The notes under the pieces: model-generated
The model's input: the letters and a program-made list of their open reading frames with translations, nothing else
Databases searched by the model: none
What the model was told of the DNA's origin: nothing
Assembly: GCA_902803345.1 (NCBI GenBank)
Contig: CADCPV010000287.1
Location: 1-12,966 of the forward strand
Reading direction: 5' to 3'
Source: an uncultured Eubacteriales bacterium
Lineage (GTDB): Bacteria; Bacillota_A; Clostridia; Lachnospirales; Lachnospiraceae
Length of the DNA stretch: 12,966 nt
Made by a program: the position numbers and the translations under genes
Part shown: positions 6,609 to 12,680 of the stretch, in pieces
How the letters are laid out: each line of letters starts with the position of its first letter
Numbering within the stretch: the stretch's first letter is position 1

Positions 6609-8327
6609 TTATTCCTGCGGCTGTTCGCCCTCCGGATTTCCTTCCTGAGGCTGCTCTTCGGGGTTTTCCTGCGGCTGTTCTTCCGGAGCCGGCTGCTCCT
6701 GGGGCTGCTCTTCCGGGTTCTCCTGCGGCTGTTCGCCGGGATTTTCCTGCGGGTTCTCTTCCGCATTCTCCCGGCCGCGGGTCTCCGGCTCCCTGCCTTC
6801 CATGAGCGCCTGATAATCCTCGACCGTCCATACCGTAAGAAGCGCTTCCCGGTCTGCATTTTCCGGGAGATCCGGAACAGAGGTTTCACCGCTCAGCTCC
6901 AGATACCGGCTTTCCGCTTCCGCAAGATTCTCATAATCCGGGAAGAGGTTCAACAGGCACCAGTAGCGGTGAACTGCTTCCTCCGTATCGCCCGCCGAAT
7001 CATAGGATACGGCTGCCCGGTACAGAGGTTCCGGATTGTCGGGCTGCATACGGTAAGCCGTATCATAGGTCAGCTTCGCCGAATCATAATCCCCGTCTGC
7101 ATACTGCTGCGCACCGGTCTCCAGTACACTGTTGAAAATACCGTAGTCGGTCGCAATAGTAGCAAGGTCTATATAGTTCTGCTTCCGGGCCGCGGAAAGC
7201 ATTGTCGGGTTGATCGTAAAGAAGGTCTGTACGGTTGCAACATTGTCGTGGACTTCGTTATACTGCCGAACTGCTTCGCCCACAAGCGTCTGGTTCGCAA
7301 CCCACTGCTGCTCCCACTCAATGGGCTCCAGCACATAGAAAGGCTTCTCTGCTTCGGATTCGGACTCGGATTCGGATTCGCTTTCCGACTCAGAGATCGA
7401 CTCGGACTCGGATTCGGACTCGGAAGCTTCTGCAGAAGCATTCTCACTGGCTTTTTCCATCGCGCTGATCGTACCCTGCAGATCGGAAATGACAGCCTCA
7501 TAGGACAGCCGTTCCGAATCGATGCCGGCCATTTCCTTTTTTACCTTTCCGGGCACGATGACAAACCAGGCGATGGCAAGACCGATCGCAGCGCCCAATA
7601 AAATATAGAAGGCATTCACAAGATACGAACCGAAATCACGGAAACGTACCGGAATGATCAGCTGCTCGCGGTCGTCCTCACCGACGACACCGACATTCTT
7701 CGTTCCGCGCTCGGACAGGTTCGAAAGCTCCCGAAGATAATACAGCGCCGAAACATTCCCGCGGTCTACCTCAAGGCAGCGCTGCAGGATTTTCCTGGCC
7801 TGGTCGTATTTGCCGTCGTCAATGTATAAAAGTGCCAGAAGCTCATAGGCCTTGACCATGTTGGAATGCACGGAAACGACCTTTTTCAGCTGGATTGTCG
7901 CAAGGTCCTTTGCGCCGTTTCTGGCATACTGAAGCGCCTGGTTGTATTTCTTGATGCCGTGCACTTCGGAATCCAGTTCGCGCATGTTGCGGCGCATGTT
8001 GTTGATGAAGCGGTCGGCGATGTTCGGGCCTGTGGTCATGTTTTTGCTGATAACCCACTCTTTCAGGCCTTCTGCGGACTCGCCCATTGCATTCAGCACC
8101 AGCCCCAGAAGGTTCCGGGCCTGAATATTACGCTTATACAGGTGCAGGCTTGCGCGCAGCGCTTCGCGCGCCCCCGAAAGGTCGCGCACCTGGGCTTTCA
8201 TCAGGCCTTCATTGTAATAGCGGTTTGAGGCGTAGACGATCTTCTTGAATGTCCGGATATCCGCGCCGCATTTGGTGCAGATATTCTTCTGAAGATCGAG
8301 TACGCCGTTGCATCTGTAACAGTTCAT
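6609..8327 (-). CDS. Zinc-ribbon/TPR membrane protein with Ser-Glu linker
   Basis: A 572-residue protein of unknown function. An N-terminal zinc ribbon (Cys 3, 6, 17, 20) is followed by cytoplasmic TPR-like helices (about 33-80 and 127-200). One membrane segment (about 236-258) and a short helical stretch (about 261-290) come next, then a nearly pure Ser-Glu repeat (about 301-327). A second TPR-like region (about 400-465) is probably outside the membrane. The tail (about 521-572) repeats Glu-Glu-Gln-Pro-Gln-Glu-Asn-Pro. The layout suggests a membrane scaffold with TPR platforms on both sides, the Ser-Glu stretch acting as a spacer. ATG at 8327 has GGAGG 4 nt upstream, and a 46-aa gene ends 12 nt before it, so the two form an operon. 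I recognise similar pairs from Lachnospiraceae but know no assigned function. Confidence 0.9.
   Translation of the reverse strand: MNCYRCNGVLDLQKNICTKCGADIRTFKKIVYASNRYYNEGLMKAQVRDLSGAREALRASLHLYKRNIQARNLLGLVLNAMGESAEGLKEWVISKNMTTGPNIADRFINNMRRNMRELDSEVHGIKKYNQALQYARNGAKDLATIQLKKVVSVHSNMVKAYELLALLYIDDGKYDQARKILQRCLEVDRGNVSALYYLRELSNLSERGTKNVGVVGEDDREQLIIPVRFRDFGSYLVNAFYILLGAAIGLAIAWFVIVPGKVKKEMAGIDSERLSYEAVISDLQGTISAMEKASENASAEASESESESESISESESESESESESEAEKPFYVLEPIEWEQQWVANQTLVGEAVRQYNEVHDNVATVQTFFTINPTMLSAARKQNYIDLATIATDYGIFNSVLETGAQQYADGDYDSAKLTYDTAYRMQPDNPEPLYRAAVSYDSAGDTEEAVHRYWCLLNLFPDYENLAEAESRYLELSGETSVPDLPENADREALLTVWTVEDYQALMEGREPETRGRENAEENPQENPGEQPQENPEEQPQEQPAPEEQPQENPEEQPQEGNPEGEQPQE
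6618..6765 (-). repeat. Tandem Pro/Glu/Gln coding repeats
   Basis: The 3' end of the TPR-protein gene is built from imperfect units, many of 24 bp, encoding variants of PEEQPQEN. The repeats are visible at DNA level as recurring CCTGCGGCTGTTC and CTCTTCCGG words on the plus strand. They make a disordered, strongly acidic tail and are a likely site of length change by slippage or recombination. Confidence 0.75.
7353..7424 (-). repeat. Hexanucleotide Ser-Glu microsatellite
   Basis: Near-perfect TCGGAC/TCGGAT hexamers on the plus strand encode alternating Ser and Glu, residues about 301-325 of the membrane protein. A short interruption (an Ile in place of Glu, at a Ser-Ile-Ser step) breaks the run. 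The alternating acidic linker recalls the Ser-Asp repeats used as wall-spanning stalks in staphylococcal Sdr proteins, but relatedness is not implied. Copy number may vary between strains. Confidence 0.85.
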
Positions 8328-8339
8328 AAGTCCTCCGGC

Positions 8340-8480
8340 TTAACGGTCGCGGTATTCAGCCATCAGTTCGACCATCAGGTCGACCATATCCTTGTCGTCA
8401 TCGGACAGAATCGCGTTTTCAGTGTCGCCGATCTCAAGACTCGGTTTGAATTTCTTTAATTCTTCTTCAAAATCGATCAT
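8340..8480 (-). CDS. 46-residue acidic conserved small protein
   Basis: A small complete gene encoding MIDFEEELKKFKPSLEIGDT and a further acidic, leucine- and methionine-rich C-terminal helix ending EYRDR. Charge and heptad-like spacing suggest two amphipathic helices with an acidic centre containing DDDKD. The ATG at 8480 has AGGAG with a 6-nt spacer. A strong extended -10 promoter sits about 50 nt upstream, and the zinc-ribbon/TPR gene begins 12 nt downstream, so it is the first gene of a two-gene unit. The pairing suggests it is a partner or regulator of the TPR protein. I recognise similar small proteins beside ribbon/TPR genes in Lachnospiraceae from memory; no function is known to me. 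Confidence 0.85.
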   Translation of the reverse strand: MIDFEEELKKFKPSLEIGDTENAILSDDDKDMVDLMVELMAEYRDR

Positions 8481-8496
8481 GCGGATCTCCTGTTCT

Positions 8497-8511
8497 GCCG
8501 CAGACTGCGGC
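8497..8511 (-). other. Leader hairpin before the 46-aa gene
   Basis: GCCGCAGACTGCGGC can form a 6-bp GC-rich stem with a 3-nt loop in the leader, about 6 nt upstream of the AGGAG ribosome binding site. There is no U-run, so it is not a terminator. It may modulate translation or stabilise the transcript. Confidence 0.5.
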
Positions 8512-8536
8512 GATCAATCAAAAAGTGTGACAGTAT

Positions 8537-8565
8537 ATTATACCATGCTTCAATCTTTCACGCAA
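8537..8565 (-). promoter_or_regulatory. Extended -10 promoter of the small-protein/TPR operon
   Basis: Minus strand: -35 TTGCGT (8565-8560), 17-bp spacer, perfect -10 TATAAT (8542-8537) preceded by TGG, an extended -10. Predicted start near 8530. The -35 box overlaps the stop codon of the ATP-grasp gene, so the two-gene unit can be expressed independently of the genes upstream. Confidence 0.82.
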
Positions 8566-9388
8566 GCATTTTCAGGACAGCGCGTTCGTAAGCCGAAAAC
8601 GCAAGGGCACGGCACACTGGATCCTGCGAGGAGAAATGCTCCAGCATGACGCCGCCGTTGATCTCGAGAATCAGGAGCTTTTCGCCGACACGGATGATAT
8701 CCACCGAGGCAAAGCGCGCCGGAATCGCGAAAAGCGCCTTTCCGGCAAGCGCATGGAGCGAAGAAAGAAGCTCCGCATCCGTCTCGACAATGCCCTTCGC
8801 GCCCTGGCCGAGGTTGTGCCGCCAGTCGGAAAGTACTTCCTGTCCGTTTTCGATGTGCGTCGCGCGTTCTTTCCGGATTGTGAGAAGCGGTTCGCGGTCG
8901 AGACAGACCACACGGTATTCCGCATCAATCGGATAATACGGCGACAGCGCGGCCGCATAGGAAAAGCCCTGGATCTTCCGCAAAGTTTCCTTTGCCTCCT
9001 TCAGGCTCCGGATCAGGAAGACCCGGTTGCCGCCGGTCCCGTAGTTGTCCTTTAAGACGAGTTTTCCGTCCCGGGAAAGGAGTTTCTCGCATTCTTCCAG
9101 GTATTCCGCTTCCATCTCCTCCGAATAATGCTGCCCAAGTGTCAGGAAACGGTGCTCTGCAGCCGGGACGCTCTGGTCCGCAAGAAACATCGAGGTCAGC
9201 GCCTTGTCGCGGCAGATTTCCTGAACGGAGGCCGGATTCAGTCCGAACTGATAGCCGACAATAAAGCCCTGCTTTCCATCCCGGCTGAGCCTGTGCGCCC
9301 AGTTGTCGGAAAAGCTCTGCAGGCTGATTTCGTTCTTTTCGCAGATTTCCCGCAGAATCTGCACAAAACTTGATACACGTTCTTCCAC
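8558..9388 (-). CDS. RimK-like ATP-grasp domain protein
   Basis: A 276-residue protein if translated from the GTG at 9388-9386, which has an excellent GAGGAGG 6 nt upstream. An ATG further upstream (9451) would add 21 basic residues but lies within a terminator hairpin and lacks a good site. ATP-grasp features are visible: RDKALTSMFL (about residues 60-69), the nucleotide-binding KLVLKDNYGTGGNRVFLI (about 109-126), and the metal-binding strand LLILEINGG with Glu 242 and Asn 244. Enzymes of this fold join a carboxylate to an amine or thiol through an acyl phosphate. Substrate and product are unknown, and nothing nearby points to a peptide-modification or glutathione pathway. It lies between the glgB terminator and the next operon's promoter, with no clear promoter of its own. 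Confidence 0.8.
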   Translation of the reverse strand: MEERVSSFVQILREICEKNEISLQSFSDNWAHRLSRDGKQGFIVGYQFGLNPASVQEICRDKALTSMFLADQSVPAAEHRFLTLGQHYSEEMEAEYLEECEKLLSRDGKLVLKDNYGTGGNRVFLIRSLKEAKETLRKIQGFSYAAALSPYYPIDAEYRVVCLDREPLLTIRKERATHIENGQEVLSDWRHNLGQGAKGIVETDAELLSSLHALAGKALFAIPARFASVDIIRVGEKLLILEINGGVMLEHFSSQDPVCRALAFSAYERAVLKMLA

Positions 9389-9420
9389 GTCCGTCCTCCT
9401 CTGTCTCTTCCTGTTTCGTG

Positions 9421-9458
9421 AAAAAGAAGCGGGCCGGATTTTCAGGACCACGCTTCTT
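9421..9458 (-). terminator. Intrinsic terminator after glgB
   Basis: Minus-strand AAGAAGCG and GGTC pair with GGCC and CGCTTCTT around a 10-nt loop, with one bulged base, followed by UUUUUC. It is a strong rho-independent terminator about 50 nt after the glgB stop. Its U-run ends about 32 nt before the GTG of the ATP-grasp gene, which must therefore be expressed by read-through or from an unseen promoter. Confidence 0.85.
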
Positions 9459-9465
9459 CTTCTCT

Positions 9466-9484
9466 CCGGCGGAAGAACCGCCGG
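9466..9484 (-). other. Second hairpin between glgB and its terminator
   Basis: CCGGCGGAAGAACCGCCGG forms a perfect 7-bp GC stem with a 5-nt loop, 7 nt before the terminator hairpin. With the terminator it makes a double-hairpin 3' end that may protect the glgB transcript from 3' exonucleases. Confidence 0.65.
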
Positions 9485-9504
9485 CCTATGAAAACACCTT
9501 GCTG

Positions 9505-11502
9505 TTATTTCTTTTTGCGGTAAACGATGCCGCAGCGGCTCGGAAGATATGCCAGGAATCCGCTCCGGTCATCGTCATCCGACAGCGTCTCCGCATGATA
9601 ACTGACTGCCTTATCGATGCGTCCGTATCCGCCGAATTCCTTGTCGTCGGTGCAGAGCACGACTTCGTAGTCTCCTTCTTCCGGCGTCGGTACAAAGTAA
9701 CCGGTGAAGGACTGGGTCGGATTCAGGTTGAACGCAAAAACGTCGCCGCGTTTCTCGTAAATCAGAATCTTGTCGCCTTCGTGCACATACAGGTTGTGTG
9801 CATGATGGCCTAAAAGATCATCGCGCTTTCCGAGTGCGAGCATCGCCTTGTCGAAGTCGCCGAGGAAGGAATAGCGCAGGTCCTGCCGGTCCGCAAGCGA
9901 CCACTGCCGTCTGCAGTAGTGATAAGACCAGCCGTTTCCTTCTCTTGGGAAATCGATCCATTCGGGATGGCCGAATTCATTGCCCATGAAGTTGAGATAA
10001 CCGGAGCCCGCGAGCGTGTAAGTCAGAAGGCGGATGATCTTGTGCAGCGCCATGCCGCGGTCGATCACGAGGTTGTTCTTGCAGACCCGGCCCATCGACC
10101 AGTACATTTCCTGGTCGCAGAGCCAGAACATGATGGTCTTGTCGCCGACAAGCGCCTGGTCATGCGATTCGCAGTAGCCGATGACTTTTTCGTGCGAACG
10201 GTGGCTCGTCAGTTCGTACCAGATCTGCCACAGGGACCAGTCTTCGTCACGTGTTTCCTTCAGCAGCTTGATCCACAGATCCGGAACGCCCATGCTGAGC
10301 CGGTAATCGAAGCCGATGCCGCCGTCCTTGATCGGCAGGCACATGCCGGGCATGCCGGACATGTCCTCGGCAATCGTCAGCGCATTCTCGCCAAGCTGAT
10401 GTATGAGATGGTTCGCAAGCATCAGGTAGGTGACCGCCTGTGTATCAGTATTCATCGAGAAGTACTTGTCGTAGTTGTCAAAGCTTGTCCCGAGACCGTG
10501 ATCGTGATACAGCATCGAGGTCACGCCGTCGAAACGGAAACCGTCGAAGTGATACTCTTCCATCCAGAATTTCAGGTTGGACAGAAGGAAGTGCAGCACT
10601 TCATTCTTGCCGTAGTCGAAAAGCTTTGTCCCCCATGCCGGATGATTGCCTTCCGCGCCGTCATGGAAGAACTGGTAATCCGTTCCGTCAAAATGATTCA
10701 GGCCTTCGCGGACATTGGCGCAAGCATGCGAATGCACCACATCCAGAAGGACACGGATGCCGTTCTGGTGTGCCGTATCGATCAGGTGCTTCAGGTCGCC
10801 GGGGCAGCCGTAGCGCGAAGACGCAGCGAAGAAGTTCGAGACCTGGTAGCCGAAAGAGGCGTAATACGGATGTTCCTGGATCGCCATGACCTGAATCGTA
10901 TTGTAGCCGTCCGCGATGATCCGCGGGAGCACATTTTCCTCAAATTCACGGTAGGTTCCGACCTTGTATTCCTCGGTTGCCATGCCGATGTGGCATTCAT
11001 AGATCACCGGCGGACTGTCCGGAACGAAGCCCTGATCATGCCATGTGAATTCCTCATCGGGAAGCCAGGCTTCCGCGGACCAGATATAGGTCTGCGGATC
11101 CTGCACCACATAGGTTGCGTAAGTCGGGATGTGCTCTTCGGTATGGCCGTCCTTTGTTACCAGAACTTTGTATTTCTGGCCGTTTCGGATCGCCTCGTCA
11201 CCCTTAAGCTCGATCTCGTAGACTCCGTTTTCCTTCCGGGTCATCGGATGGGAAAGGCCGTTCCAGCCGTTGAAATCGCCGAACACATGCAGTTCGTCCG
11301 CGCCGGGTGCCCATTCACGGTACACAACGCCGTCTGCAGTTTTGTGCAGCCCAAAGAAGTGATGGCCGTTTGCGAAATCCGCAAGATTGCCGCTTCCGTC
11401 TGTCAGTTCATCGAGCTTCCCGACGAAATTATCCATCCGAAGTTCAATATCTTCCTTGTAATTGTTCAGCAGTGAATCATAAGCAAACAGCTTATATGCC
11501 AT
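9505..11502 (-). CDS. glgB: 1,4-alpha-glucan (glycogen) branching enzyme, eukaryotic-type
   Basis: A complete 665-residue enzyme that cuts alpha-1,4-glucan chains and rejoins them as alpha-1,6 branches during glycogen synthesis. A CBM48-type domain (about residues 55-140, GVVYREWAPGADELHVFGDF) precedes the GH13 barrel. Catalytic regions are DVVHSH (254-259), GFRFDGVTSM with nucleophile Asp 325, IAEDMSG with acid/base Glu 379, and YCESHDQALVGDK with Asp 448. The stretches SFGYQVSNFFAASSRYG and GYLNFMGNEFGHPEWIDFPR match the human/yeast GBE1/Glc3 type (GH13 subfamily 8) rather than the common bacterial GlgB (subfamily 9). The ATG at 11502 lies 1 nt past the lgt stop, with GGAGGAA inside lgt, so translation is probably coupled. 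No other glycogen gene is visible in the window. Confidence 0.96.
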   Translation of the reverse strand: MAYKLFAYDSLLNNYKEDIELRMDNFVGKLDELTDGSGNLADFANGHHFFGLHKTADGVVYREWAPGADELHVFGDFNGWNGLSHPMTRKENGVYEIELKGDEAIRNGQKYKVLVTKDGHTEEHIPTYATYVVQDPQTYIWSAEAWLPDEEFTWHDQGFVPDSPPVIYECHIGMATEEYKVGTYREFEENVLPRIIADGYNTIQVMAIQEHPYYASFGYQVSNFFAASSRYGCPGDLKHLIDTAHQNGIRVLLDVVHSHACANVREGLNHFDGTDYQFFHDGAEGNHPAWGTKLFDYGKNEVLHFLLSNLKFWMEEYHFDGFRFDGVTSMLYHDHGLGTSFDNYDKYFSMNTDTQAVTYLMLANHLIHQLGENALTIAEDMSGMPGMCLPIKDGGIGFDYRLSMGVPDLWIKLLKETRDEDWSLWQIWYELTSHRSHEKVIGYCESHDQALVGDKTIMFWLCDQEMYWSMGRVCKNNLVIDRGMALHKIIRLLTYTLAGSGYLNFMGNEFGHPEWIDFPREGNGWSYHYCRRQWSLADRQDLRYSFLGDFDKAMLALGKRDDLLGHHAHNLYVHEGDKILIYEKRGDVFAFNLNPTQSFTGYFVPTPEEGDYEVVLCTDDKEFGGYGRIDKAVSYHAETLSDDDDRSGFLAYLPSRCGIVYRKKK

Positions 11503-11503
11503 G

Positions 11504-12646
11504 TCATTCCTCCGCTTGATTATCTTCAGGTTCCGCGATACTTTCTTCCGCAGCTTCTGCTGTCTCCTCTATATCGGCAGCGATTTCCTCTGCTGTCTCC
11601 TCTATATCCGAAGCGACTTCCTCTGCCGCTTCCTCCACCGTTTCGGTAAGCTCTTCCGCAGCTTCCTCTGTCTCCGCAATTGCTTCCGAGACTTCCTCTG
11701 CCGTATCGGCAGTTTCTTCTGTCAGTTCTTCCGCTGTCTCAGACAGTTCCTCTAAAGCTTCCTCGGAAGTGTCCGGTTCTTCCTCTGTCTCTTCAGGTTC
11801 TTCTGAAACTTCCTCTGCGGGTTCCGGTTCGGAAGCTTTTTCTTCTTCCGGACTCTCCAAAGGCTTTTCTCCGGCCTCCACGAAACGAAGCGGCGGAAGG
11901 GCTTTCTTCTTCATAATGATGAAGAGAATCAGGCCGGCTGTAAACACAAAGATTGCGGTGAACTGGGCTGTCGTAAGGGGGCCGACCGTCTGAGGCTCTG
12001 TCCGGATGAATTCGATCAGGAAACGCGCCGCACTGTAGATCATCATGTACAGGCTGACAATCGCGCCGCGGAAGCGGACGCGGGTCGTCATATAGCACAG
12101 GAAGAAGAACAGCAGGAAATTGAAGGCTGAGCTCATAAGCTGCGTCGGATAGAGGCCGATGCCGGCAGGTGCTTCTCCCCCCGTCGGGAAGGTGACCGCG
12201 TACCAGGCGCCGTCCGGTGCCACTTTACCGTAGCAGCAGCCTGCCAAGAAGCATCCGATCCGGCCGAAGCCCTGGCCGAGCGCGATGGATGCAGCCGCGA
12301 TGTCGATATAGCTCAGTGCCGGCTCCTTTTTTATCCGAAGGTATACGATTGCTGCCCCGACGCCGAGAACCAGTCCGCCGTATACGACGAAGCCGCCCGT
12401 CAGATCAAGAAGCAGTTTCGGATTCTTGATGATATCCGGAAAAATCGTGATCCAGTACATGAGCTTGGCGCCGATAATTCCGAAAATGATGCCGATAAAT
12501 GCCGCGTTGAAAAGAATATCCGGATTCACGCCGAGTTTCTTCGCGCGGTTCATGCCCACAAGCACACAGCTGATGACGCCGATGGCGACCATCAAGCCAT
12601 AGCCGTAAATTGTAACCGGACCGATATGTAACAGTTCTCTAAGCAT
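11504..12646 (-). CDS. lgt: Prolipoprotein diacylglyceryl transferase with a long acidic tail
   Basis: A 380-residue protein. Residues 1-245 are a normal Lgt, a multi-span membrane enzyme moving diacylglycerol from phosphatidylglycerol to the lipobox cysteine of prelipoproteins. Visible motifs are IYGYGLMVAIG (13-23), GGFVVYGGLVLG (84-95), GRIGCFLAGCCYG (128-140), YPTQL (166-170) and RFLIEFIRTE (208-217). From about 258 a Glu/Ala/Thr-rich tail follows, largely in 11-residue units, absent from typical Lgt proteins of 250-290 residues. I chose the ATG at 12646: it begins at the usual N-terminus (MLRELLHIGPVTIYGYG) and has AGGGGGAA upstream; the upstream extension lies inside RNase P RNA. glgB starts 1 nt after the stop. 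Confidence 0.95.
   Translation of the reverse strand: MLRELLHIGPVTIYGYGLMVAIGVISCVLVGMNRAKKLGVNPDILFNAAFIGIIFGIIGAKLMYWITIFPDIIKNPKLLLDLTGGFVVYGGLVLGVGAAIVYLRIKKEPALSYIDIAAASIALGQGFGRIGCFLAGCCYGKVAPDGAWYAVTFPTGGEAPAGIGLYPTQLMSSAFNFLLFFFLCYMTTRVRFRGAIVSLYMMIYSAARFLIEFIRTEPQTVGPLTTAQFTAIFVFTAGLILFIIMKKKALPPLRFVEAGEKPLESPEEEKASEPEPAEEVSEEPEETEEEPDTSEEALEELSETAEELTEETADTAEEVSEAIAETEEAAEELTETVEEAAEEVASDIEETAEEIAADIEETAEAAEESIAEPEDNQAEE
11510..11760 (-). repeat. 33-bp (11-residue) repeats coding the Lgt acidic tail
   Basis: The tail shows units of 11 residues such as SDIEETAEEIA, ADIEETAEAAE and ETVEEAAEEVA, with earlier, more divergent ones (ALEELSETAEE, LTEETADTAEE). At DNA level a 20-nt word is repeated exactly with a 33-nt offset (11556-11575 and 11589-11608). 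An 11-residue period favours a long amphipathic or hendecad coiled-coil helix. The exact DNA repeat suggests recent tandem expansion. Confidence 0.8.
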
Positions 12647-12661
12647 AATTCCCCCTGATGT

Positions 12662-12680
12662 AAAAAACTCGAGCAGGACG
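12662..12680 (-). terminator. U-run at the 3' end of RNase P RNA
   Basis: CGTCCTGCTCGAG is followed by TTTTTT on the minus strand. The sequence before the U-run is the 3' strand of RNase P helix P1, whose partner is outside the window, so the terminator stem is probably P1 itself. The lgt start codon lies only about 15 nt further on, so some read-through is likely to feed lgt. Confidence 0.55.

Noticed and set aside
9389..9451. N-terminal extension of the ATP-grasp protein to an ATG at 9451
   Set aside because: It would translate through the glgB terminator hairpin, and the internal GTG at 9388 has a far better ribosome binding site.
9919..11475. 518-codon plus-strand frame opposite glgB
   Set aside because: It is a shadow of glgB with no family match, no start signal and low-complexity His/Val/Arg-rich content typical of antisense frames.
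11501..11916. Plus-strand frames rich in Phe, Leu, Ser and Arg opposite the Lgt tail
   Set aside because: They are the antisense reading of the Glu-rich repeats and would not be expected to encode a protein.
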